From the NCBI GenBank assembly GCA_949130485.1, contig OX422199.1, positions 4,760,402-4,824,401 on the forward strand: a stretch of DNA of 64,000 bases. The letters are read 5' to 3'. Below, piece after piece: positions 1 through 11,351 of the stretch. Every line of letters starts with the position of its first letter. The first letter of the stretch is position 1. Position numbers and translations under genes: made by a program. The notes under the pieces are model-generated. The model made no database searches. It was not told the DNA's origin and saw nothing but the letters and a program-made list of their open reading frames with translations. The DNA comes from Agelas oroides. Its lineage: Eukaryota; Porifera; Demospongiae; Agelasida; Agelasidae.

Positions 1-591
1 TTTCAGGCACTGCTACTGTAAGTGGCTTCATTCTATCTAGTTCATCCTGTTTACGGTCCAAGGATTTCTTCACTGCACTCTGTGCTTTTCTCAGCTCTTT
101 CATGAGCGCGGAAACTTCAGCACCCATTTCTTTGGTAGCATTTACATATACTAGACGTAAACTTTCTGTTAACTCCATCATTCTTGTTTTATTGGATTCA
201 ACAGAAGAAAGAGTGTACATCGATCATCCATAGCACTCAAATAGACAGCCAACTCTTCTGCCTCCAATTCCAGCAAGTCACTTTTGTGCAGTGTCCATGA
301 AGCATTAATGACTCCTTGGATTGCAGATTTGTCCTGCAGCTTGTGCCTCGCTGTCTTGTCCTGGCACAGTTCAGATGCCTTTGCATTGTTTATACTGCTT
401 GTCAAGCCCACTTGATTCATCAATGTCCTTCGTTGTGTACGTTTTTAGTCCAAGATATTCAGGTGTGAAGTCAACAGTCTGGGTTTGGAAGTTCCACCAC
501 TCTTGAAGAACATATGTAGTGTGCTTTGACTGGATGAGCAGGGTTGTTTCCTTGCTGGTGGGGTTAGCTCACTAGATGCTCTTTTAGACAT
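1..591 (-). pseudogene. Broken coding remnant of unknown family, running off the window edge
   Basis: Reading the minus strand from an ATG at 591-589, a frame beginning MSKRASSELTPPARK runs through one in-frame TAA (near 450) and on to about 210. A one-base shift near 205 then leads into a lysine- and glutamate-rich, probably coiled-coil stretch that stays open to position 1 (it includes VSALMKELRKAQSAVKKSLD). The two frames read as one protein with a stop and a frameshift. I do not recognise the family. The Ser/Thr/Pro-rich basic start followed by a helical region would suit a transposon-encoded or nuclear protein. The remainder lies outside the window. An intron covering the TAA is an alternative to pseudogenisation. 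Confidence 0.35.
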
Positions 592-2260
592 CTTGAAGAC
601 TCAAGTCACCTTACTTTTAGCCAAATTTGGTCAAGGACACTGCTACTATATAGACAATTATCAGCAGCTGGCTAGTGACTTACTTGTGAAACCCAATTAT
701 GATTAATATCACTATCAACTGATGATCTTGTATAACAATTATAAATTGTGTTCTGCTACAAACAAACACAGGGATGTTAATTTGTGTTATGTATAGGAGA
801 TGAACACTGCAAGTAGTCACTATAGTGTTTTGTAGCTGTAGGAAGCATCACTTGTACAGTAACTTATTGAAAATACGCCCACGGGAGCTCAAAGAGGGAG
901 GTGGGCGTATTTTCGAGAGCTGTGATATTTCTCTCAAAAATATGCTCACCTCACACCCACCTCACACGCAGTTAGTCTAGGTCTCGTTATGTACGCATGC
1001 AGTGATTCTGCAATGCTTCTTTTGTCATACACTTGCTTATGCAATAACAGCAAATGGTGTCTGCCTCTGTCACTTGTTAGTCCCTCCTTTGCACAGTGCC
1101 GCTTCTTGGGTGCTTAGTACTGCTCCTTAAATAGGTGGGCATACTTTCGAGAGAGAAAAGCACCCTTTGCAACAACTTCATTCCAAAAAGGGGGGGTTGG
1201 TTTATTTTCGAGAGTGGGCCTAATTTCGAGAGTTTACGGTACCAAGTGTCCAATAAGCTACTCTCTGAGAGAAACAAAGTTGTCATTGCCTTGGTTCCTT
1301 GACACCTTTACATCAGTGATTTACATCAGTAATTTAATGTCCATCAAATATCAGTTCATCAGTTTGGTCAAGTGTAACTCCCCCTGTCAGCACCAAAAAG
1401 TACAATTATCCTGTCTGGCTCCTGACTATGCCATATGGAGGGAGGGTGGGGAGGGTAGTAGCTCATCAGCTTTGGTATGCAAGAAATATTTCAACCATAA
1501 TTGGAACCAAGGAAGGAAGGCTATATTAGCCCAAGGTAGCACATTCTTTGTTTAGTCTTGTTCTCTTTTGTTTTGCTAATCTCATCTTTTGTAATGAACT
1601 GCTTAAAAAAACAACTCCCTTTGCACTGCATTATGTTTTTATATGTTCTCATCCATTACACTTCTTATACAAATGTGTGCACTTATGATGATCATATTAG
1701 CATTACGACTGTGGGTAAAATGCGTAACTGAATAAAAGTCAGTAGTACAGTATAGGCAAAAAATTAAAATAAACATATCTATTTGGAGACAATTGAATAG
1801 GTTGTGGAATGATGAATTAAAACCCACCATCCTCACCTACCGAGAGTGATTCCTTATCTACTGCCTTGTCTACAACATAGGTTAACAATTTAGTCTTTGC
1901 TGGTTCAACATACCTTCAGCAATTAAATATAACTCTTCACTTAATTTTAAATGTAAACTAACAAGTACTAATGAATAAAGAGCACGACATGCTTCATTCA
2001 TGTCCATAAGTGGTCATCTTGAAGAGGCTTTCTGCAAGTCCATTTCCATTCCAGCCTGGAGTTTCAATTACGTCGTCATCAAAACTGCACAAAAAAGAAA
2101 AAGAAAAGGTCACATACCTTCCTGTTTTAACCATGTCACCCTTATTTTATAAGTCCTGGGAAATATCTAATTTTACCTGTGTGAATACCCTGGTTGTTAC
2201 TTAGGATACAAGGTGAGTAGGATATGCAAACCCTTATGATAGAAAGGTCTTTACTACATA
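592..2260. other. Intergenic stretch without a supported gene
   Basis: No exon-like frame with recognisable domains was found on either strand. The only structure is a set of TTTCGAGAG motifs near 911, 1145, 1204 and 1224, together with the short inverted repeat at 870-913. This suggests remnants of a small repeat family. The rest is AT-rich unique-looking sequence. Confidence 0.4.
870..913. repeat. 13-bp perfect inverted repeat with 18-bp loop
   Basis: AAAATACGCCCAC at 870-882 is exactly complementary to GTGGGCGTATTTT at 901-913. The right arm runs directly into TTTTCGAGAG, a motif that recurs three times before 1240, so the hairpin is probably one end or core of a small dispersed repeat. 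No target-site duplication was found. Confidence 0.6.
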
Positions 2261-2269
2261 TTTGGGAAC

Positions 2270-2610
2270 CAACATTTTGTCCTTTATAGCGAGGTGTCCC
2301 TAACTCAGGGGCTTCCGGTGTATTTCCGGTAGGGTAAGCAGATGCTAGTACCACAAGTAACAGTGCTAATCTAATGTCAAGTTAACTACAGCAGCGATGG
2401 TGGACAATCTTGCTGAAAAGGTTGACAAGTGTCCGCTAAACCGGGATCGTTAAGCATATAATTGGAACGTTATATGGAGTAGCAGGGTGTCCGTTATTCA
2501 GGGGCTTGTTTAAGTATTGAAGTGAATGAAAACACAGTCAGGACTTTCAGAATTGTCTGTTATACCGTGGGTGTCCGCTGTTGAGGGTGTCCATTGGTTT
2601 CCACTGTATT
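2270..2610. repeat. Degenerate repeats containing GGTGTCC
   Basis: Four or five related segments of the form GGTGTCC followed by a short A/T-rich stretch and CAGGGGCTT or an equivalent occur near 2290, 2430, 2488, 2565 and 2586. They look like diverged copies of a short unit. No gene was seen here. Confidence 0.35.
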
Positions 2611-2639
2611 ACAACCCCATGGACATAATCATACTTACA

Positions 2640-3345
2640 GAGTTTATTCCTTGACTCAAGTCAAAATTCTGGCAATACACCCCCTGAACCACTTCTACCC
2701 CCCTTGACACTAATCATACTTCTGGCAACACTGGCCCCCCAGACATAATCCTACTTAATTTACCCCCCTTGACACAAATCATAATTCTGACAATCCCCCC
2801 CCCTTATTTCATTAAGATTAACCACCTTGACACAAATCACAATTCTGACAATACCCCCCCCCCCCCCCCCCCCCCTATTTAATTGTGGCAGTCCCGTGTA
2901 GAAATCGAAGGTTATTCCGTCGCGTATTTCGATCGCATCGCTGCGTTCAAAGCGCCGTATCATCTGAACTTCCGTGAAGGGCGGCACTTATACGCGCTTC
3001 GTAAACTCATTAGATATTCATGCATCGACAAAGCAAGTATGAGCCCCGCCCTTAACGGAAGTTCAGATGATACGGCGCTTTGAACGCAGCGATGCGATCG
3101 AAATACGCGACGGAATAACCTTCGATTTCTACACGGGACTGCCACAATTAAGATTAACCACCTTGTCACTAATCATACTTCTGACAACACTGGCCCCCCA
3201 GACATAATCCTACTTAATTTACCCCCCTTGACACAAATCACAATTCTGACAATACCCCCCTATTTAATTAAGATTAACCACTTCTACCCCCCTTGACACA
3301 AATCACAATTCTGACAATAGACCCCCCTCGACATAATTAAAGCTC
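2640..3345. repeat. C-rich tandem repeat array
   Basis: Repeated units of the form TTGACACAAATCA-CAATTCTGACAATA followed by a C tract and TTTAATTAAGATTAACCAC fill this interval, with length-variable runs of C (longest about 2857-2875). The array is split by the foldback element at 2885-3145. Units on both sides of that insertion remain alignable, so the array is older than the insertion. No coding content. Confidence 0.75.
2885..3145. mobile_element. Foldback MITE with AATT target duplication
   Basis: Two 100-bp arms, 2885-2984 and 3046-3145, are inverted copies with a single mismatch and end in GTGGCAGTCCCG. They flank a 61-bp centre. AATT lies immediately outside both ends (2881-2884 and 3146-3149). 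A neighbouring repeat unit near 3258-3275 shows the uninterrupted sequence with a single AATT, which is the empty site. The element has no coding capacity and is GC-richer than its surroundings. Near identity of the arms points to a recent insertion. I do not recognise its superfamily; the 4-bp duplication limits the options. Confidence 0.85.
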
Positions 3346-3485
3346 ATCCACAGGGGGTGTATGCTTATTAAATGGAATAGCCCAATACTGTAAGACTCTG
3401 TTCATTATGTAAGATTGTGTGTCCCAAAGCAACAGACCTATGAAACAACAATAGCCATTCATGTACAAAAGTTAATGCTATATTT

Positions 3486-4655
3486 CTACAAGCATGAGCA
3501 ATTACGAACTACCTCTCCTTCCCCTGATGTTAAACAGCTGCGTGCAATTAGGGTAGGAATTAACATGCAACAATGTCTTGAATGTATAATTATGGTAACA
3601 TCTGGATCACCAGATGTGTGCAGCTGAACAGCTGCTGGTGCCCCATGTGGTTTTGAAGTACTCAGCAACATCTCCCATGCCAACAATGTCTGGCATAAAC
3701 TCACACACCTATATAACCATAGGAAATGTAACATTAGGACACATGACTATAGGCGTATTTTAGAGAAGCAGTATTCAGATCGAAATTGCGTGTACTTACC
3801 AGTTCCGCTACTGCAAGGATCAGTGCGTATCATTTCTACACCTGATAGTGAACAGTGGGCAGATGTTTGCAAACGTACGGGAGTATTGATGTGTCGCTGC
3901 CTGTCTGCAGACACCAGCTCCTTCCCAAGTAAGATGATATGGCCCATGCTGGTGGAAGCCATGGTGCATGCTGCTCTCATCTTCATCTCATTCTCCACTT
4001 GTAAGGTTAGGGGAAGACGGCTCTCGGGGTGGATATAATGGGAAGTGGATGATGCACTGTGTGTTTGTAGAAGTAGACCAAATATTTTGATGTGTACAGA
4101 TGCAAAGACTATTTCTAGTCCTACGAGAAAATTGAAGGCTTCTTCTACATGATAACATCCATCGGTGTCACAAATATGTATGACAGAATTGACATATACC
4201 TCTGATTGTCCCAGTAAGGCTGGTGATGTCACTATAATCGTTGTTGGCTTTTGACTGCCTTTTGAGCATGTGCTGTGCAAAAACCCATTAAAAACTGGAC
4301 CGCTATGCCTTCTAGTCTTTTTGCACTCTTGATGTCGTCACTCCTAATTCAACAAATATAGAAGCACTTGTGAAATTCCTGAAGCTACCACAGACATACG
4401 TGCAGCTGGGATCAGAAACAAATACATACCAAGCGGAAATGTAGTAATAGCAGCCTGGTCGACCACAGCTGCAGAGTTTGTCTCTGGTCCATTAATTAAC
4501 CCTTTAAATACTAAATTATATTCCCTAAAGGTCTTGTGTAGACTAGTCCCACCTTTCACCTGTATTTCCACTTCTGCGAGGAGTAAGCCCGAGAAACTTG
4601 ATCCACAGCTTCCTTTAGAAGTTCTTTGCAGGTTCATGACCCTGACCACACCCAC
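3486..4655 (-). pseudogene. Possible coding remnants, family unknown
   Basis: Several minus-strand stretches read like protein: about 3605-3720 (contains CEFMPDIVGMGDVAEYFK), 3747-4280 (177 codons without a stop) and 4344-4655 (103 codons). They lie downstream of, and on the same strand as, the DUF3987-like remnant at 4929-6132, so they could be its 3' exons. I see no diagnostic motif, and frames change without clear splice sites. Chance open frames are a real alternative. Confidence 0.2.
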
Positions 4656-4928
4656 TCATTACCGAGCATTCAATAGTCAGGGCCCTCCGACCAGAGAACG
4701 CTCCTCCAGACTGAAAGCTGCCTAAAAAGCCAGAAATGGAGTCCCTACAAGGTGAAAGCTTGAGAAAGCTGCTGAGGAAGTTATTGTCGAGACATTCTCT
4801 TGCGGTACTCAGGAGATGCTTCAGTGGCTCAAGCTACAATAGTGCCTGAATTCGAATTCAAGTTGTTTCTGGCTCGTAGTGATGATGTACTCAAGTAACC
4901 TATAACCGCAGAAATCTTCTGTACTGTT

Positions 4929-6132
4929 CTATAACCATGCAGTTTTGCTGACAGTTGCAAAATTGAAGCCGGGGTGGACACGACTAGCTGCTTTTACGAA
5001 GGAGGCAATTGTATGAGTGTCGTCTGTGTTCACAAAACACTCCCTATAAGAAACAAGATTGTTATTGCATGAACACGCTGGGGCAATCAGATACATGTGG
5101 TAAAGTGTTGCTAGCCAATAAAGATGCTGCTCCACATCACTTACTCAGGGTCACCCCACAATGTTGTACATCTATACTAGCTCTTTACATTCAGGTGTCT
5201 TGCTCCATGCATTGTAATCCTTGCACAGTAACCTCTTGCTTTGGATAAATGCCTTCAGCATTTTCATGTCCACTGTTCAACTTTGTCAGACAAGTTTGTC
5301 ATGGATTTCACGGTAGGCTGAGTATGCATCACCTTCTAGAGTGTACTGTATTTGTTGTTGATGCAATGATGCAGAAGACTTGCTGAAGGTCAGGAGTGTC
5401 TGAAATGACATTGGAATGACAAGAAGCAGCTCATGCTCTGGAGGAAAGTCAAAGAGCTGACGGTTGTTGAGACCATCAGCATCAGGTGTGAGTGTGAGCA
5501 TTTTGTAGACAAATACAGGTTTAATGAACCCAGTGACATTGAAAGCTGTTTTTCCATTGTGCCTGTGTATGATTTGAAGTTCCTTGCCCAAGAGCCTCCT
5601 CCATTCAGGGTGAGTAGAGTTTTCCGATCGACTGTTGAGGAGTGCTTGTATAATTCTAGCGGTCCTTAGAAGCTGCTCATTTCGTCAAAGCAGCCAAGCA
5701 CCTGTGAACGATTTCTGCACATGATTGAATGAAGCTCTTCGAAACTGAAATGGTCATTGGTGTCTTCTTGCCACTCAGTCTTCAGTCGATTCTGAATGGC
5801 TTCAATTGGCTTGTGTATGCGCTTTAATGCAGTCCAGTTTTCTTTTCTCCTTTCTTGCAGCAATAACAAACCATATTATGCTTGGTTCCCACCATTCTTC
5901 ATTGATCTTCACCAAAGTATTGGTCCCCATGAAGGATGCGGTTGCAGTAAGGAGATCGAGGCCAGAGAATAAATTCTTGGGGCACACTAATTGCATTTGC
6001 GTGCTCATTCAAGACTTTCAGGAGATTGTTGCTGAAATTGCATTTATTAAGTGAAATCGAGCATTCTGGGCTTTTTGCAGCCTCGTGTTGAAGAGATGTA
6101 CATCAGTAGTTGACAGTTCGCTGAGAGACATG
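4929..6132 (-). pseudogene. DUF3987-like (primase/helicase-type ATPase) pseudogene
   Basis: Pieces in changing minus-strand frames line up in the order I know from DUF3987 proteins. They are an N-terminal EHANAISVPQEFI segment (about 5985-6030), FMGTNTLVKINEEWWEPSI (about 5890-5945), a degenerate nucleotide-binding loop, HKPIEAIQNRLKTEW, then CFDEMSSF followed by a stop (about 5666). After these come GGGSWARNF, the DADGLNNRQLFDFPP block (about 5450-5500) and a SKARGYCARI block near 5215-5245. At least three frameshifts and several stops separate them, so it cannot make the full protein. The first ATG that fits is at 6132. Domain assignment is by motif memory. Eukaryotic members of this family are often transposon-linked, so this is probably element debris. 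Confidence 0.6.
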
Positions 6133-7162
6133 ATGTTTGTTCAAGAAATTTCTGAAATGAATGAATAATATGCAGATTGAAAACGGAACATTGTAATAAT
6201 AATTTTATAAGTGATATAAAGCATAAGCATAATTTAAAGTGAACGTACCGTACCTTCTGCGGAAGCGGTTTGAAGAATTGTCAGAGTTGGAGTTGGAGTT
6301 GCTGGGAAGGAGTTGTTGTTATATTGAACTTCGATACTTTGAATGCTCGGTTGTTTTAAAATGGACGTAAGTACGTGTTATCCATAGGCATTGTTATAAA
6401 ATGTTTCTGGTTGATTGATGCTCGTAATACGCATATTGTGTTTGTTATGCATAAATGAATGTTTATTTATGGTTGGTTTATGTTTAATATACGAATTAAT
6501 AGGCAAATGGGAATCATTAATTTTGTCAATTTACACCCGTAATGTTAATAGGCAGTTAATGCATTCCCAACTTCTAGCTATATTGCTATCTCCATTTGTC
6601 ATGATTTCATCAGTAAATATTGATTGAATTGTTTGGCCAAGTGATAGGGCTGAGGCAGCAGCAATACCTAGTGCCTGCGCCTGGCTGGTACTAGGCATGC
6701 CATCCTATGCATGCGTGATTGGACCCAGTGTGCAGGATCCCGCTGGGAACTAGCCTGTGTGTTGGGCCTGATGTGTAGGATCCCGCTGGGGACCGCCCCA
6801 AGGTTTACCCCCCAAACAGGCCAAACACTCAACTCTGATTTACTGTTATCTGATGGGTGATGAAAAAACACTTAGGGCAGCTAGGGGCTTATGCCAAGTG
6901 AGCTTCCTCACTTAGCCTGCATTAAACACTACATAGCCTGCACCAATCTTAGACTGTATTCACTTATAAGGCTGTCCAAGTTTGTACTGCTGCCATGGTT
7001 ATTGAATCTGACTCATGCTTTATCCAATTATGTGCTTATGTAGGAAGTAACAACTTGTCAACTAATTATGAAACAAAAGCATCTGAAAAACATTACAACA
7101 GTGCCTGGTCAGCAAGTTCCTTGACCTTTGAGGCTGCCTGTGAGTGCTATCTAGCTACTAGA
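6133..7162. other. Intergenic, no gene seen
   Basis: AT-rich sequence with no convincing exon. Two imperfect copies of a GTGTAGGATCCCGCTGGG-like motif occur at about 6730-6745 and 6771-6790, within a short GC-richer patch. The interval ends at the target-site duplication of the large transposon. Confidence 0.4.
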
Positions 7163-7171
7163 GTGAGCAGG
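7163..7171. repeat. Left 9-bp target-site duplication of the helicase transposon
   Basis: GTGAGCAGG directly precedes the TAGCCTCG terminus and is repeated exactly at 13992-14000 after the opposite terminus. Confidence 0.9.
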
Positions 7172-7306
7172 TAGCCTCGTTCCCAGGCCCCGCCCAGCTC
7201 TCCATCGCTTGCAGTACGGAAAAGCGGGAGAGGGCCTGGAATAATTTATCACGTGAGTGACGTAGGGGTAGAGAGAAGGGTAGAGAGGACTTAATTGAGC
7301 GTGGGT
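7172..7306 (+). repeat. Left terminal inverted repeat
   Basis: The outer 17 bases match the right end exactly. Inner homology resumes at about 7240 and runs to GTGGGT at 7306. Bases 7172 to about 7216 also match one half of the 82-bp element at 54970-55051, so this end defines a repeat family. Confidence 0.85.
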
Positions 7307-8384
7307 AGTCCAAACTGAAAACAGTATCACGCCCACGCAGGTTGTGTCAGCAGCTCGCCATACTCAATGCACACAATCCGGACGCGTGTACGCAAGAAGC
7401 TTGACGAAAACCAGTGGATACTTCTTTCATCAGCGCTGTGAATCTCATCCGTTTTTCGAGGTAAGCGGGGGTTGCCTGTACCTCAGATCCGCGTACCTGT
7501 GCGTGTTATACTGTACTCTCCAGAAAAGGTCACTCAGTATGCAGCATCACACATAGTTCGCAAGGCCTTTCCAAATGCTGAAAGCAAGATTGCTGGCAAA
7601 TCTCGTACTAAGCATATCTTTGGGATAGCACCAGTGGAGACTGCAACTCTGGAGCGCAGTGCCAGTAGTACAATTCAAGCAGACGGGGTATCCAGTTGTA
7701 TTCCTACCCCTGTTGCTGTGTTGCTTGAGACTGAGCAGTTTCTTAATAAACAACTGATGGAAAGAATACAGCTCCTTGAGGCAAGGGTACAAGAACTTGA
7801 GAAGACGTCTCTTGTCACCCTCGTTCAACAAGCAGATCAACTGCAGCATGGCAGCCTAATTGTCTGTGGTCCAGACACCCCTGAGCACTTTCAAAATTTT
7901 TCTATTGACGGAGTAATTCAAGAGCTCCAGGAACAGGCACCTAACATGTACAAACTGTTCATGCAACTTTGTGATGTCCACCAAAATGTCCCTCCTGATA
8001 GTAGCACCAGCATCAAAGAGATCAAGGGTGTCACCTCTCTCTGCACAGTCCTGAATGCAAGATCTAACAGGGTGAAGGGAGTACAACTCCTCATAAACAT
8101 GATGCTAATAGCACGATCAACCAGCAAACAGGTACATGTAGTGAACATGCAGGACTAGATTTCTGTGCACCTATTCATTAGACCCTATACTAACTCTAGG
8201 CTATCACGGTCCTCAACCATACTGGGATTTGCATGTCATATATGTACCTCGACTTGGAATTACCTGCGGCAACTAACATCTCAGGCCAGGTATACTGACC
8301 TTGAAGAGTGGCCACTGGATTTGGGTATACGACAACCTGAACATGCATCAGCAGGTCCGTCATGAGCGTGAAGGTATATTGGTA

Positions 8385-8528
8385 TAGCCTTGTTTCTAGG
8401 CCTCCCCATTTTTTACTCTTTCTCACCTTCACAATAATACGCAGAAGCAGAAGAGCTCCTCCATTTCTGTGCAGTATGGTGGATGCAAACAAAAAATATA
8501 TAATGGGGGAGGCTTTAGAACGAGGCTA
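8385..8528. mobile_element. 144-bp TAGCCTNG-ended MITE in a transposase intron
   Basis: TAGCCTTGTTTCTAGGCCTCCCC at the left is matched by the inverted end GGGGGAGGCTTTAGAACGAGGCTA. The nine bases outside the ends (ATATTGGTA and ACCATGGTA) agree at six positions, compatible with an aged 9-bp duplication. It begins 11 bases after exon 2 of the DUF6589 gene. The termini resemble those of the host transposon, so it is probably a non-autonomous relative. Confidence 0.65.
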
Positions 8529-9622
8529 ACCATGGTATTTCGCCACATTAACTTCAATAGCTGCCACTTAAAGGTGGCACACAGGTGCGGTGTCAATAAA
8601 CATGGCTATGCAAGCATTTGAAAAACCCGGAATCATTAAAAGTAATGCTCTCACCTATGCTAGAACACCACTTGACCATGCTCAACCTCACAGCAAGAAT
8701 TGCAGTCAAGATGCAGAACCTGCCACCTTGGGATGTGGACTGGACAGACAGTCGGCCTCAGAGGCATCGTAGCAGCCTCACATGCGCAGACTTCCTGCCT
8801 GATGAAAAAGATGCTGCAGAGCTCCACAAACGGGCAGTCCTGTACATGATGGAGGTCTTGGTTACCGAATTCAGAAGCCTTAGCAGCCTTAAGCACCTAG
8901 TTCCATCACGAGAGTCTCCCCATCGCATACAGAAATCTGTTGCTGTCCCAATGAAGGTCCTGTTTAGGGATGAGAAGCAAAAAGCAGAAACCACTGAAAT
9001 CCTTAGTGACCTCACGAAGGATGCTGCACTGACTGGTAATCCCCAGGTAATTAATGAAGAAGATAATACATGTTTGCATTCACTCAGCCCTTTAATCGCT
9101 GCTTCTGATAGGCCATTGTTGGGGACCAACTGACGTGCAAAACAATCAGGGGCAGAAAGAGGTGGAGACTCATAGAGGAAAAACCTAAAGATCAACTGAG
9201 TTGGGCACATGAAGTACCTGGCAAGTACTGTAACATACAAACTACTCTGTTATATAGATATACAGTAAACATGAGTACATGTACTGCTAATACCTTGTAG
9301 GGGATTTTCATTTCCTCTGGGAATGTCTCTGGGTGATTTTCGTCATCTTCTGGGGTGATCCAAGTCTGCCTGGGTCACTCTGTAACATCAGAGAATACAT
9401 CAACCGCAAACAAGTTGACAAGGGCGTGAAGGTGTTTAATGTAGGAGACGAATTTATCACCCATGCCTTCAGAGCACATCTGATTGCTAGCATATGCTGC
9501 CACTTGAAGTTGAAATCACCAGATGATGAAATCAACCATGAAATCACTCAGCAGTGGCTTGAGAATACGGCAGAAGCAATAGTTGCAAAGGCTCTCTACT
9601 CTGAACCATCCAAGGATCCAGT

Positions 9623-10381
9623 TAGTCTCGGAGCCAGACCCTCGCACACGGAGGAGGGTCTGGTAAACTTGCATACATAAACTCTTTATGGGATATGGCC
9701 TCCTTACAGGCTTCCTATTCAATAATTGAAGGTGTTGATTGGGTGCAAATATACATGTGCTCAATTAGCTATTAAACTGTGAAGATACTAGTAATGAAGC
9801 GACCGTTTGATAGTACCTTGGAGAGCGCCACTGCTACTTTTTGGCAGTTTAAACAGCGAATAGCAGGGTAGCCCAGAACTGTGGTGTTGGCTAACGAAAT
9901 TTGCGTGACTTATGTCCATTGCCGTGAATGCCTCGGCTACATCAAGCATGAGCGCTTCCAGAGGGCTTACAATAACTAAGATGGACTTACGTCTGCTTCC
10001 GTGACTTCCATGCGCCAAAATTCGCCGATGAACGTAGACTACCGTAGCAGAGGGACTTTCACAGTTCCACTGCTCGGGTAGTGAAATCGAAGACTTCTAT
10101 CCCTTTCATAACAGCTTTCCAGCTGCTCGAGATTCGCTGGAGAATATCTAAGCTTGTTGAATGATGGTCGCTTCGATTCTTGTATCAATCGCTGGTCCGT
10201 CAATCAAATTCGCCATGTTGTTATTACACGAACACGTGCCTTCGTGGGCAGAAATGTAATTACACAGTCATCAACCAATCAGATTCATCCCGCCGAAATT
10301 CCGCTGACTTCAAATTTGTATGTATGCAAGTTTACCAGACCCTCCTCCTCCTCCACATGAGAGGGTCTGGTTCCGAGACTA
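9623..10381. mobile_element. 759-bp TIR element nested in the transposase exon
   Basis: The left end TAGTCTCGGAGCCAGACCCTC and its inverted counterpart at 10360-10381 delimit the element. A second matched block, GAGGGTCTGGTAAACTTGCATACATA, extends the inverted repeat to about 60 bp. A perfect 9-bp duplication, GGATCCAGT, flanks it (9614-9622 and 10382-10390). Removing the element and one repeat restores the open exon of the surrounding DUF6589 gene, which fixes the boundaries independently. Each end contains a small hairpin (9634-9643 with 9654-9663). Terminal sequence, hairpin ends and duplication length resemble the host transposon, so it looks like a sibling family. No convincing ORF was found inside. 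Confidence 0.85.
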
Positions 10382-11351
10382 GGATCCAGTATACCATTTT
10401 CATAAGTCCTTTGTAAACATGGCCTTTCTTTACTCCGATCTTAGAATGTCTATACGTTGGGAGGATGGTCCACATATCATTAGGCATTGGAAACTTTGGA
10501 TTCCTCACTTCATGGGAACTGGCATGAAAAACTATGCCTTAGAGGCTGCAAATCTCATTGCAAACCTCAAAGCAGATTTCCCAGCTCACATTTCATATAT
10601 CGTATCTAACAATAGCACTGTAAATATGCGAGGGAAGCCTGGAGAAGGGAAACCACTCGACCAACTTATAGAGCACTACAACTTGTGTGTCAAGTATTTA
10701 GCGCTATATGTAAATGTTATGTACCATGCATGCAAATTTCTTAACAGGGTGTGCATTAACAGGAGTAAGGTTTTCCTCTAAGGGAACCATGACTGTTTGC
10801 TTACTTCAATTGACTATATTCAGGGTGATGAAACAAACTCTGCGTTCTAGTGGTGCCAACGTCACTGCTACACACATTGAGGACGTATCACTGTCTGCTC
10901 TGCTCCTCTTGGAGGCAGCCAAAAAGACAGACAGAGAATTTAGTGTAACACCACAGTCTCGCAGACATACAATACGGGACTCAATCAAAGACATACAGAA
11001 AGTGGCACATCACCTTATTGAAAACATTGTGACTACAGAGATGCCAGGCAGAGTGATGCCCAAGTTCAGTCACCCAACAGAAGCAGGATGGAAAAGACTC
11101 AGTAGCTCTAATTGGCTAGAAGGAATTCTTTCAAGGTCCTTGGTAGAAGAGCTAGAAACTGCAACTGAAAGGGGAGAGGTAGACCTAGATTATGAACTAT
11201 ATGATATAATGTAAAAGTAACGTGAAACCATATTTAGTGGCCTCCTTTTTTTATTTACTTTCCTGTCAAAATTCAAAGAGGTAACTTGTTTCTCAGCAGT
11301 TTTATTTGTGACATAACGACAACAACAACAACAACAAAATACGCGAACATA

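Larger units (their letters stand above)
7485..11214 (+). pseudogene. DUF6589-family protein, probable DDE transposase, interrupted
   Basis: Exons: about 7485-8131, 8200-8373, 8664-9046, 9112-9220, 9301-9622 joined to 10391-10693 across a nested transposon, and 10824-11214. Splice phases agree from exon 3 to the stop. Diagnostic stretches are a coiled-coil start (LLEARVQELEK), HWIWVYDNLNMHQQVRHER (about 8318-8372), MKVLFRDEK, VGDQLT (about 9118), GDFHFLWE, LEAANLIANLKADFP and MRGKPGEGKPLDQ. The conserved Asp of YDN and Asp of GDQ suit an RNase-H-fold transposase (inference). Exon 2 carries two shifts, apparently four extra bases in the SYM/TSTW region and one extra before ILTL. Exon 5 contains the 759-bp insertion. 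The intron after 9220 begins GC. The start codon is not resolved. The convergent partner is the RecQ gene. Confidence 0.75.
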
